DNA from: Collinsella sp.
GTDB lineage: Bacteria > Actinomycetota > Coriobacteriia > Coriobacteriales > Coriobacteriaceae
Direction: 5' to 3'
Assembly (NCBI GenBank): GCA_022720335.1
Contig: JAIHVJ010000178.1
Span: 1-8,827 of the forward strand
DNA length: 8,827 nt
The notes below the pieces were generated by a model. It was not told the DNA's origin. It saw only the letters and a program-made list of their open reading frames with translations, and made no database searches. The position numbers were made by a program, and so were the translations under genes. Positions within the stretch are counted from its first letter, which is position 1. Every line of letters begins with the position of its first letter. Shown here in pieces: positions 1-6,504 of this stretch.

Positions 1-908
1 GCGAGCAGCTCCTTCTCGAGCGCTGCGATGCCGGCGTCGTCGCCCTCGGCGTACAGGTTGGTGCGCTTCTCCATGGCGGCAAACGGAGCCCAGCTCTTGG
101 GGATCACGATGTCGGCGCCCTCGAAGGCCTCGGCCATGGTGTTGACCTGCTTAAAGGTGGTGCCGGACTCGGCGGCGTAGCCCTTGGCGCGCTCGACGAC
201 CTCGGGCATGAGGTCGTAGCCCTCGGGGTGAGCCAGGGTGACGTCCATGCCAAAGCGGGGCAGCAGGCTGATCAGCGACTGCGGGCAGGACAGCGGCTTG
301 CCGTAAGAGGGCGAATAGGCCCAGGTGACGGCAACCTTCTTGCCCTTGAGGTTCTCAAGGCCGCCAAACTCGTTGATGAGGTAGAGCATGTCGGCAGAGG
401 ACTGCGTGGGGTGGTCGGAGTCGGACTGCAGGGAGATGAGCGTGGGGCGGTGATCCAGAACGCCGTCCTCGTAGGCCTGCTGGACAGACTCGGAGACCTC
501 GGCCATGTAGGCGTCGCCCTTGCCGATGTACATGTCGTCGCGGATGCCGATGACGTCGGCCATGAAGGAGATCATGGTAGCGGTCTCGCGGACGGTCTCG
601 CCGTGGGCGATCTGGGACTTCTTCTCGTCCAAGTCCTGCAGCTCAAGGCCGAGCAGGTTGGCGGCCTTAGAGAAAGAGAAACGCGTACGGGTGGAGTTGT
701 CGCGGAACAGGGAGACGGCCAGACCCGAGTCGAAGATCTTGGACGAGACGTTGTTCTCGCGCAGCTGACGCAGAGCGTCGGCGACGACGTAGAGAGCCTT
801 GAGTTCATCGGTGGTCTTGTCCCAGGTATGCAGGAAGTCGCTGCCGTACATACCCTTAAAATCGAGACCGTTCAGCTGCTCGACGAGCTCGGTAAACTTA
901 GCGTCCAT
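1..908 (-). CDS. ygeW: Knotted carbamoyltransferase YgeW, C-terminus cut by window edge
   Basis: Read from the ATG at 908-906 down to base 1, this gives 302 residues beginning MDAKFTELVEQLNGLDFKGM with no stop, so the C-terminus lies outside the window. E. coli YgeW is about 396 residues, so roughly a quarter is missing. The carbamoyl-phosphate motif STRTR is at residues 72-76 and the HPTQ motif at 166-169, both hallmarks of aspartate/ornithine carbamoyltransferases. The insertion-rich segment around 196-210 (AYSPSYGKPLSCPQ) fits the trefoil-knotted YgeW branch rather than OTC. The true substrate of YgeW is not settled; carbamoyl transfer to or from a diaminopropionate-type amine is inferred from its neighbours. 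The start is supported by an AAAGGA-type RBS at 916-923 (minus strand). It is the third gene after ygeX and ygeY, with a 202-base spacer before it. Family membership is quite sure, substrate unsure. Confidence 0.9.
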   Translation of the reverse strand, partial: MDAKFTELVEQLNGLDFKGMYGSDFLHTWDKTTDELKALYVVADALRQLRENNVSSKIFDSGLAVSLFRDNSTRTRFSFSKAANLLGLELQDLDEKKSQIAHGETVRETATMISFMADVIGIRDDMYIGKGDAYMAEVSESVQQAYEDGVLDHRPTLISLQSDSDHPTQSSADMLYLINEFGGLENLKGKKVAVTWAYSPSYGKPLSCPQSLISLLPRFGMDVTLAHPEGYDLMPEVVERAKGYAAESGTTFKQVNTMAEAFEGADIVIPKSWAPFAAMEKRTNLYAEGDDAGIAALEKELL

Positions 909-1063
909 GTATGTGTCCTTTCCAAAGATGCGAATGATGGTAATGGGTAGATGCGCTCCGGCATGCGCGTGTGGCTAGAACATGCAGAGCGCTATGACGA
1001 GGACCCGCTACCGTTGAGGAAGCATGGGAGATAACGACCGCGGGCCCCAAGTCAACAGGGGAT

Positions 1064-1125
1064 GCCGGGGACACGAGCGGTCCCCGGCTCAACAAGATCA
1101 AGGAATGGGACTAGTCGATCTTGTT
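1064..1125 (-). promoter_or_regulatory. Two adjacent stem-loops at the ygeY stop / ygeW leader
   Basis: Two inverted repeats lie almost back to back in the ygeY-ygeW transcript. The first pairs 1117-1125 with 1091-1099 (AACAAGATC with its complement, 9 bp, 17-base loop) and its loop contains the ygeY stop codon at 1111-1113. The second pairs 1080-1088 with 1064-1072 (GCCGGGGAC/GTCCCCGGC, 9 bp perfect, 7-base loop). Neither is followed by a U-tract on the minus strand, so a classical intrinsic terminator is not supported. More likely roles are mRNA stabilisation or processing, or a partial terminator that lowers ygeW expression. The rest of the spacer (909-1063) shows nothing clear; no convincing -35/-10 pair for ygeW was found. 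Confidence 0.5.
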
Positions 1126-2496
1126 GTTGGTCAGACCGGCGCGGAACACGGTGGCGTCGCCATCGGCCTGGCTCGGATCGTAGAGGTTCAGGGCAGCCAC
1201 ATACATGGCGGCAGCGGTGACCAGGTCGTCCTTGTAGGTGACCTCGTTGGGAGCGTGAGCCTGAGACTCGGCACCCGGGCCAAAGCCGACGCAGGGGATG
1301 CCATAGCGGCCCTGGATGGAAACGCAGTTCGTGGAGAAGGTCCACTTGTCGCACAGCGGACGACCGGTGCGCTTGTCCATGCTGGGCTCGCAGCCGATGC
1401 GCTCGTCACCGAACATGGCCTTGTGGGCGTCGACGAGGGCCTTGACGTGCGGAGCGGTCTCCTTGTTGATCCACGTGGGGAAGTAAGCCTCGGTCTCGTA
1501 GACCTCGCCGGTCCAGGACGGACGGTCGTACATGTACATGGAGACCTTCACGTCGTCGCCGTACTTCTTGGCGGCCGGCAGGTTGCGGATCTCGTCCAGG
1601 CAGGACTCCCAGGTCTCGCCGGCGGTCATACGACGGTCGATGGAGATGGCGCAGGAGTCGGCCACGGCGCAACGGCTGGGGCTGGTGTAGAAGATCTGGC
1701 TGACGGTACAGGTGCCACGGCCCAGGAAGCGGGCGTCCTCGTAGTGCTCGGGGTTGTACTTGGGGTCGAGCATCTTGACGAGGCCCTTGATGTCGGTCGA
1801 CTCGTCGCAGCCGTTGTTGTTGAGGGCGCGGACGTCGGCGATGATGTCGGCCATCTTGTAGATGGCGTTATCGCCGCGGTCGGGAGCGGAGCCGTGGCAG
1901 GAGGTACCGTGAACGTCGACGCGGATCTCCATGCGGCCGCGGTGACCGCGATAGATGCCGCCGTCGGTGGGCTCGGTGGAAATGACGAACTCGGGCTTAA
2001 TGCCGTCCTTGTTGTAGATGTACTGCCAGCACATGCCGTCGCAGTCCTCTTCCTGGACGGTGCCGACGACCATGATCTTGTAGCCCTCGGGGATGAGGCC
2101 CATGTCCTTCATCATCTTGGCAGCGTAGGTAGCAGAAGCCATGCCGCCCTCCTGGTCGGAGCCGCCGCGGCCGTAGATGATCTCGTCGGTCTCGTAGCCC
2201 TCATAGGGATCGGCATCCCAGTTCTCGATGTTGCCGATGCCGACGGTGTCGATGTGGGAGTCGATGGCGATGATCTTGTCGCCCTCGCCCATAAAGCCCA
2301 TAACGTTGCCCAGGCCGTCAACCTTGACCTCGTCATAACCGAGGGCCTCCATCTCGGCCTTAATGCAAGCGACAACCTCGCCCTCCTCGCAGGACTCAGA
2401 GGGGTGAGAGATCATAGCACGCAGGAAGCGAGTCATGTCAGCACGGTGGGACTCAGCAGCAGCCTTGATAGCGTCGAAATCGAGTTCTTTAGCCAT
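1111..2496 (-). CDS. ygeY: YgeY-family M20 metallohydrolase (selenium-metabolism-linked)
   Basis: A 461-residue cytoplasmic M20 peptidase/deacylase-like enzyme starting MAKELDFDAI. The metal and catalytic residues are all visible: H81 and D83 in DSHIDTV, bridging D114 in GRGGSDQEGG, the catalytic pair E149-E150 in TVQEEDCDG, E175 in STEPTDG, the dimerisation-domain histidine H201 in GTSCHGSAPDRG, and the distal histidine H414 in ESQAHAPNE. This is the full M20 layout, with a catalytic domain split around a lid domain at roughly 190-330. The family is known from conserved clusters with ygeX, ygeW and selenium-dependent hydroxylases; it has been proposed to hydrolyse an N-acyl or N-carbamoyl amino-acid amide bond, but the substrate is unproven. 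A GAAAGG RBS about 9 bases upstream supports the start. It follows ygeX after 74 bases. No sign of damage. Confidence 0.93.
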   Translation of the reverse strand: MAKELDFDAIKAAAESHRADMTRFLRAMISHPSESCEEGEVVACIKAEMEALGYDEVKVDGLGNVMGFMGEGDKIIAIDSHIDTVGIGNIENWDADPYEGYETDEIIYGRGGSDQEGGMASATYAAKMMKDMGLIPEGYKIMVVGTVQEEDCDGMCWQYIYNKDGIKPEFVISTEPTDGGIYRGHRGRMEIRVDVHGTSCHGSAPDRGDNAIYKMADIIADVRALNNNGCDESTDIKGLVKMLDPKYNPEHYEDARFLGRGTCTVSQIFYTSPSRCAVADSCAISIDRRMTAGETWESCLDEIRNLPAAKKYGDDVKVSMYMYDRPSWTGEVYETEAYFPTWINKETAPHVKALVDAHKAMFGDERIGCEPSMDKRTGRPLCDKWTFSTNCVSIQGRYGIPCVGFGPGAESQAHAPNEVTYKDDLVTAAAMYVAALNLYDPSQADGDATVFRAGLTNNKID

Positions 2497-2536
2497 TGTT
2501 CATAACCTTTCAAACGAAGGAATCTACCTGTGAGGT

Positions 2537-2563
2537 GGCGGAGCGATACCTATTTACTCCGCC
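2537..2563 (-). promoter_or_regulatory. Stem-loop in the ygeX-ygeY spacer
   Basis: GGCGGAG at 2537-2543 pairs perfectly with CTCCGCC at 2557-2563 (7 bp, 13-base AT-rich loop). It fills most of the 74-base gap between the ygeX stop and the ygeY start and has no following U-tract in the minus-strand direction. A role in mRNA stability or partial termination is inference; the stem itself is directly visible. Confidence 0.4.
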
Positions 2564-2570
2564 CCAACGA

Positions 2571-3785
2571 TTAGCAAGTGGGATATTCGCCTTCCCAGAC
2601 GATGCGGCGATACTGGTCGGGGTCCGTGTCGCCCTCGGTGGAGAAGCAGAGCACGGAGCTCGTCTTGTCCAGGCCGATGAGCTCCTTGAGCTCGGCGTAC
2701 TCGGGATCGAGCATGAGGGTCTCGACCAGGCCGGTAGTCACAGCGCCGGACTCGCCGGAAATGACGCGCGGGTCGCCCTTCTCGGGAGCGCCCAGAGTGC
2801 GCATGCCGCGAGCGGTGACCCAGTCGGGGCAGGACACGAAGGCGGTGGTGTGGTTGCGCAGGATATCCCAGCCCAGAATGTTGGGCTCGCCGCAGCACAG
2901 GCCGGCCATGATGGAGGGCATGTCGCCGTCCACGATGCGCGGGTCGCCGTCGCCGGCGGCAGCGCCCTTGTACAGGCAGGCGGCAGGCGCGCACTCGACC
3001 ACGACGAAGGTGGGCGGGTTATCGGGATACAGGTTGGTGAAGTAGCCCACCACGGCGCCGGCGAGCGAACCCACGCCAGCCTGGACAAACACGTGCGTCG
3101 GGCGGTTGATGGCCATCTCGCGCAGCTGCTCGGCAGCCTCGGAAGCCATGGTGCCGTAGCCCTCCATGATCCAGGACGGGATCTTCTCGTAACCCTCCCA
3201 GGCGGTGTCCTGAACGATGACGCCGCGCTCGCAGGCGTCGGCCTCGGCGGCGGCCATGCGCACGCACTCGTCGTAGTTGACCTCTTCGATGGTCACCGTG
3301 GCGCCCTCGGCGGCGATGTTATCGAAGCGGGGCTTGGTGGAACCCTTGGGCATGTGCACGACGGCCTTCTGGCCCAGCTTGTTTGCAGCCCATGCCACGC
3401 CGCGGCCATGGTTGCCGTCGGTGGCGGTAAAGAAGGTGGCCTGGCCAAAGTCCTTGGCAAGCTGATCGGAGGTCAGGTAATCGAAGGTGCACTCGGCAAC
3501 GTCCTTGCCGGTCTCGTCGGCAATGTAGTTGGCCATGGCAAACGAACCGCCTAGGACCTTAAAGGCGTTGAGGCCAAAGCGATAGCTCTCGTCCTTAACG
3601 CACAGGTTGGACAGGCCCAGGCGCGCGGCCTGACCATCCAGGCGGGCAAGCGGAGTGACGGTGTACTGGGGGAACGACTGGTGGAAGGCGCGGGCCTTCT
3701 TCACGTGGTCGAGGCTCATGATTCCCAAGTGCTTGTCATCGCTCTTGGGCATCGTGTTGCCCGCCCACTGGATCTTATCGGCCAT
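2571..3785 (-). CDS. ygeX: 2,3-diaminopropionate ammonia-lyase
   Basis: A 404-residue PLP enzyme of fold type II, close to the usual length of about 400. The family converts 2,3-diaminopropionate to pyruvate plus two ammonia. The Schiff-base lysine is K76 in FGLNAFKVLGG, matching K77 of the E. coli enzyme. The two family aspartates are also present: D123 in TATDGNHGRGV and D193 in VQDTAWEGYE, corresponding to Asp120 and Asp189 of the E. coli enzyme. A glycine-rich phosphate-binding loop reading AGVGSLAGAVVG lies at about 237-248. The start is well supported by AAGGAG at 3794-3799 (complement), 8 bases from the ATG. It is the first gene of the leftward operon and is divergent from a YheO-type regulator. 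Cytoplasmic, and apparently intact. This is the most securely identified gene in the window and sets the theme of the cluster. Confidence 0.96.
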   Translation of the reverse strand: MADKIQWAGNTMPKSDDKHLGIMSLDHVKKARAFHQSFPQYTVTPLARLDGQAARLGLSNLCVKDESYRFGLNAFKVLGGSFAMANYIADETGKDVAECTFDYLTSDQLAKDFGQATFFTATDGNHGRGVAWAANKLGQKAVVHMPKGSTKPRFDNIAAEGATVTIEEVNYDECVRMAAAEADACERGVIVQDTAWEGYEKIPSWIMEGYGTMASEAAEQLREMAINRPTHVFVQAGVGSLAGAVVGYFTNLYPDNPPTFVVVECAPAACLYKGAAAGDGDPRIVDGDMPSIMAGLCCGEPNILGWDILRNHTTAFVSCPDWVTARGMRTLGAPEKGDPRVISGESGAVTTGLVETLMLDPEYAELKELIGLDKTSSVLCFSTEGDTDPDQYRRIVWEGEYPTC

Positions 3786-3847
3786 ACGGTGAACTCCTTA
3801 AGTGTTTATGGCACAGTGAACCCAAACTAATTTTTAGGAAGGCACCC
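3786..3847. promoter_or_regulatory. Divergent ygeX / regulator control region
   Basis: Only 62 bases separate two divergent start codons, so the promoters and any operator of both units must overlap here or reach into coding sequence. Both RBSs are visible: AAGGAG for ygeX (complement of 3794-3799) and AGGAAGG at 3836-3842 for the regulator. The word GTGAAC occurs twice in direct orientation at 3789-3794 and 3816-3821, 27 bases apart, and could be half of an operator. I could not assign a convincing -35/-10 pair on either strand. Confidence 0.5.
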
Positions 3848-4501
3848 ATGACCCCCGCACAGATTGAGTTCTACAAGCGCCTTGCACACGGCCTGGCGCT
3901 CCAATTTGGCCCCAACTGCGAAATCGTCGTCCACGACCTGGAGACCGAGGATGTGGACCGCTCCATCGTAGTGATTGAAAACGGCCACGTCAGCGGGCGC
4001 AAACTGGGTGACGGCCCCAGCCATATTGTGCTTGAATCTATGCACGAGGGCGCCACCGATGTACACGACCGCGAGCCGTACCTCACTAAAACCACCGACG
4101 GTAAGCTGCTCAAATCGTCGACGATCTTTATCCGCAACGACGAGGGCAAGCCCGTCGGCATTTTGGGCATCAACTTTGACATTACGCTCATGAAGGCTTT
4201 TGAGCGCTCGCTCGATGCCTTTACCGGCACCGGCGGCACGGGCTATACCGAGCCCGAGCCCATTACCAAGAACATCGGCGACCTGCTCGAGGACCTGCTG
4301 CACGAGTGCGAGCAGTTTGTGGGCAAGCCCGCGGCGCTCATGACCAAAGACGAGCGCATTCGTGCCATTGGCTACCTCGACCGTCGCGGCGCCTTCCTCA
4401 TTTCCAAGTCGAGCGAGCGCGCCTGCGAGTTCTTTGGCATCTCCAAATACAGCTTCTATAGCTACCTCAATGAGGCCAAGGCGGCGGCCGGCGACAAGTA
4501 G
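3848..4501 (+). CDS. YheO-type PAS/HTH transcriptional regulator (DauR-like)
   Basis: A 217-residue cytoplasmic DNA-binding regulator. Residues about 5-118 match the YheO-like PAS sensor domain (HGLALQFGPNCEIVVHDLE, then GRKLGDG, KSSTIFIRNDEGKPVGILGINFD). Residues about 140-212 match the C-terminal HTH_22 type, with KDERIRAIGYLDRRGAFLISKSSE followed by the recognition-helix segment FFGISKYSFYSYLNEA. Known members include DauR, which represses D-arginine catabolism genes. Divergence from ygeX across a 62-base gap strongly suggests that it controls the ygeX-ygeY-ygeW operon and possibly itself; the ligand, perhaps diaminopropionate or a related amino acid, is inference. The ATG is supported by AGGAAGG five bases upstream. 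The family is confident; activator versus repressor cannot be told. Confidence 0.9.
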   Translation: MTPAQIEFYKRLAHGLALQFGPNCEIVVHDLETEDVDRSIVVIENGHVSGRKLGDGPSHIVLESMHEGATDVHDREPYLTKTTDGKLLKSSTIFIRNDEGKPVGILGINFDITLMKAFERSLDAFTGTGGTGYTEPEPITKNIGDLLEDLLHECEQFVGKPAALMTKDERIRAIGYLDRRGAFLISKSSERACEFFGISKYSFYSYLNEAKAAAGDK

Positions 4502-4503
4502 GC

Positions 4504-4539
4504 ACTCGCCTGGATTGCCCTCCCCTTTTGGGCGCGAGT
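4504..4539 (+). terminator. Possible terminator after the regulator (weak)
   Basis: ACTCGC at 4504-4509 pairs with GCGAGT at 4534-4539, and GCCC at 4517-4520 pairs with GGGC at 4530-4533, giving a bulged stem just after the regulator's stop. A T-run lies in the loop, not after the stem, so it is not a canonical intrinsic terminator. Confidence 0.25.
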
Positions 4540-4583
4540 TCTGGAAAGCACGAATCCAAGACCGAGCCGCTTGGGAAGTTCCA

Positions 4584-4589
4584 TATAAT
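4584..4589 (+). promoter_or_regulatory. TATAAT -10 box for the membrane-protein gene
   Basis: A perfect TATAAT lies 35 bases upstream of the ATG at 4624, in a locally AT-richer stretch. The positions where a -35 box would sit (about 4561-4567) show no good TTGACA match, so this is a candidate only. Confidence 0.4.
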
Positions 4590-4623
4590 CGATGTCATTA
4601 GTATTTCGAAAGGATGGAACAGA

Positions 4624-5610
4624 ATGGCGTTGAGCAAGGCATCATGCACCGGTCGCGGATTGATTCCGGCAATTGGTGGACATGTGCACCGCATGTTCGA
4701 TGAGGGTGAAGACGACCTGTTTTCACTGAGCCTTGACGACGTGATGGATGATCGCCCGTGGACCGCCGACGAACTCATGGGCGGCGGGGCTCGCCCGTCA
4801 AGCCCCAATCCCGCACTTGCGCCTAAGTCCACACCTGCGCCGACTCCTGCGCAGTCGCCTGTTTCGACGCCCGCGCCTACGCCCGCACCCACTTCGGCGC
4901 CCACACCCGCTCCCCGCCCCGCAAGCGACCCGTCCGAGACGGCGGCATTTCTCGCTGCAGCGACGCAGGGCAAATCGGCCGACAGCACTGTTATGTACAG
5001 CGCCCAGCAGTTGCCTGTTCCTGCGGCACGCAAGCCTCCGGTCACAAGGCTCGATGAGCCCGTTGCCCATCAGGTTGTCCACGATTCCTGGGCTGCAGCC
5101 GATCTGGATGAGACCTCTACCGGCATGCCGGCGCTCGATGTTCCAGTTAACCCGCTTTTTGCCGCCAACACGAGCGCCGCGGACTATGAGGGCGGTGCGG
5201 CATATTCCGATTATTCCGATGACTATGCTGGCACCAGTCGCATCGAGACCGAGGATTATGGCACCGCATCGAGCGATTATCTCAATGATTCGTACGCTGC
5301 CACGCCTGCACCGGAATATGACCCGGAGGCCGCGTCCGCACCGGCGTATACCAAAAGCACGGGCGAAGAGCGCTTCGCCGATTATTACGCCGAGGAAAAG
5401 GCGCTGCGTTTCTCGGAATTTCCGCAGGCAGTCAAGGTCGCCTTTATCGCCATTGTCATTGCCCTGCTCGGCGCCATTGCGTTTGAGGGATTCCAGCTGT
5501 TCCGCGGCCCCACCCAAGCGGAGTCGGAGACCCAGCAAAAAGAGGACGATAACCAGTACCTGGACATCAACACCCTCAAGGGCGACCCCAACGACGGGGA
5601 CGATAAGTAG
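4624..5610 (+). CDS. Single-pass membrane protein with Pro/Thr-rich and Tyr/Asp-rich regions
   Basis: I do not recognise a named family. The 328 residues start MALSKASCTGRGLIPAIGGH. An acidic segment follows (about 27-50, EGEDDLFSLSLDDVMDD), then a Pro/Ala/Thr low-complexity stretch at about 59-101 with repeated PAPTP units, a variable linker, a Tyr/Asp/Ser-rich segment at about 187-224 (YSDYSDDYAG, SSDYLNDSY), one clear membrane helix at about 271-293 (VAFIAIVIALLGAIAFEG), and an acidic 35-residue tail ending DPNDGDDK. There is no N-terminal signal peptide, so the long N-terminal region is probably cytoplasmic with the tail outside, though topology is inferred. The ATG at 4624 is preferred over an in-frame TTG at 4528, because GAAAGGA at 4608-4614 sits nine bases before it and a TATAAT lies between the two. 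The frame itself is well supported by its composition. Confidence 0.75.
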   Translation: MALSKASCTGRGLIPAIGGHVHRMFDEGEDDLFSLSLDDVMDDRPWTADELMGGGARPSSPNPALAPKSTPAPTPAQSPVSTPAPTPAPTSAPTPAPRPASDPSETAAFLAAATQGKSADSTVMYSAQQLPVPAARKPPVTRLDEPVAHQVVHDSWAAADLDETSTGMPALDVPVNPLFAANTSAADYEGGAAYSDYSDDYAGTSRIETEDYGTASSDYLNDSYAATPAPEYDPEAASAPAYTKSTGEERFADYYAEEKALRFSEFPQAVKVAFIAIVIALLGAIAFEGFQLFRGPTQAESETQQKEDDNQYLDINTLKGDPNDGDDK

Positions 5611-5643
5611 CGAGAGCTGAAGGCGGCCGCAGGATCCCGCATC

Positions 5644-5671
5644 CAGCACCAGCTTCTAAGTGCTGTTTTGT
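5644..5671 (+). terminator. Short intrinsic terminator after the membrane-protein gene
   Basis: CAGCAC at 5644-5649 pairs with GTGCTG at 5660-5665 around a 10-base loop, followed at once by TTTTGT. It lies 34 bases past the stop at 5610. The stem is short (6 bp), so efficiency is doubtful. Confidence 0.45.
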
Positions 5672-5680
5672 CATCCAGCT

Positions 5681-5757
5681 ACACTTTTCCGAAGTTTTAA
5701 GGTGCCTATTTCGACACTTTTCCGTACTTTTACACGGCTGATTTCGACACTTTTCCG
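5681..5757 (+). repeat. Three ACACTTTTCCG repeats with exact 33-base period
   Basis: The 11-base word ACACTTTTCCG occurs at 5681-5691, 5714-5724 and 5747-5757, each start exactly 33 bases after the last. Copies two and three share a longer 17-base word, ATTTCGACACTTTTCCG (5708-5724, 5741-5757). The first two full 33-base units match at about 25 of 33 positions, including a shared TTTT and the trailing ATTTCG. This could be a phased protein-binding array or the internal repeats of a transposon end (IS21-family ends carry such multiple transposase sites). No transposase gene is present, so neither reading is proven. Confidence 0.8.
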
Positions 5758-5781
5758 AATGAAAGCCGAATAATCACTTGG

Positions 5782-5827
5782 GAAACCAACGCCATCCGCG
5801 CGTCATTTCGCGGATGGCGTTGGTTTC
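5782..5827. terminator. Perfect 19-bp inverted repeat, possible bidirectional terminator
   Basis: The arms at 5782-5800 and 5809-5827 are perfectly complementary over 19 bp (outer end GAAACC/GGTTTC, inner end CCGCG/CGCGG) with an 8-base loop, CGTCATTT. It would form a very stable hairpin on either strand. The outer A/T-rich pairs resemble the A-tract/U-tract of a bidirectional terminator, but no free U-run follows on either side. The nearest gene end is about 170 bases upstream, already served by a weaker hairpin. It may instead belong to the same element as the neighbouring repeats. Confidence 0.5.
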
Positions 5828-5974
5828 TGTCCGTACACGTTGATAGACTCCATCGTGCCTGCAAGGAGCGGGCGCGTTTTATCCAGAGTCGGGGTAGAGA
5901 GTTGGCTCCACGATCCCGACGCCAACTGGCCAAGAGGCACGGTGGCCCTGCCAACATCGATGAAAGGAGTCCGT

Positions 5975-6200
5975 ATGGACAATTTCTCCGTGCGCAGCGA
6001 GCGCAACTTCCACAACCTGGCAGCCAAGCCAAAACTGTATCGCAAGCGGCTCGGGTGACTTTGCCCGCGAGTGCTTTTGCGAGGGCGCTGAGGTGTTCCT
6101 GGACCTGTGCCGAGATGCCGTGAGCGCGGCCAAGCTGCGCCAGTGGAGCCAGAGAGAGTACGAGCTGTTGAGAGCTGCACGCGGGATCGCGAGGGTGTAG
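5975..6200 (+). pseudogene. Small ORF split by a +1 frame change
   Basis: An ATG at 5975 with GAAAGGAG upstream (5963-5970) encodes 27 residues, beginning MDNFSVRSERNFHNLAAKPK, and stops at TGA 6056-6058. In the +1 frame the coding-like sequence continues without interruption, from GDFARECFCEGAEVFLDL onward, to TAG at 6198-6200, giving an intended product of about 75 residues, basic at the start and helical later (SAAKLRQWSQREYELLRAAR). The break point reads GGG TGA C. I do not recognise the family. The simplest reading is a frameshift mutation in a small gene; a programmed +1 shift is possible because the stop context resembles that of the RF2 gene. The good RBS and the matched composition of both halves argue that this was once one gene. 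Confidence 0.5.
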
Positions 6201-6504
6201 GCAGGGGAGTCTCGTGACGGCAGCCTCTGATGGAGAGGCGTATCGTTCAATGAAAGGTCCCGTCAACAAAGCCGAGACGCATTCAGCCCTGAAGGTATTG
6301 AGCAATTAGGCGGAATTAAACGTTTCTTAGACGTCTCCAATCGATTATCCCGAGAAACTCGCCCCCCTAATCGCCCTTACGAGATGCCCAGACGAAATGG
6401 ACGTCCATATGCCGTCCTTAAACTGCCGAACCGTTCGCGGAAGAGAGATCTGACGGTCGGTACCGTGGATATACTGGTGTCGCTGCAACAATTTTGGAAG
6501 ATCG
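6201..6504. other. Intergenic stretch without a convincing gene
   Basis: No supported CDS on either strand. It holds a small hairpin just past the broken ORF (GCCTCT 6223-6228 with AGAGGC 6234-6239), an AT-richer patch at about 6281-6330, and a TATACT at 6470-6475 that could be a -10 box for the surface-protein gene, though without a good -35 at normal spacing. Confidence 0.4.

Noticed and set aside
228..950. 240-codon plus-strand open frame
   Set aside because: Antisense to ygeW, whose STRTR and HPTQ motifs prove the minus strand is coding.
1024..2505. 493-codon plus-strand open frame
   Set aside because: It lies wholly antisense to ygeY, which has full catalytic motifs; its Val/Gly/Asp/Ala/Leu-rich translation is typical of the complement of a GC-biased gene.
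2496..3554. 352-codon plus-strand open frame
   Set aside because: Antisense to ygeX, with the same His/Gly/Ala/Val-rich shadow composition and no RBS.
4748..5649. Long open frames overlapping the membrane-protein gene in another plus frame and on the minus strand
   Set aside because: Arg/Pro-rich or Arg/Gly-rich shadow translations without RBS; the 4624 frame has an RBS, a -10 box and a clear membrane helix.
5681..5827. CRISPR-like array
   Set aside because: The repeats are only 11-17 bases, number three, and partly conserved spacers separate them; no cas gene is present.
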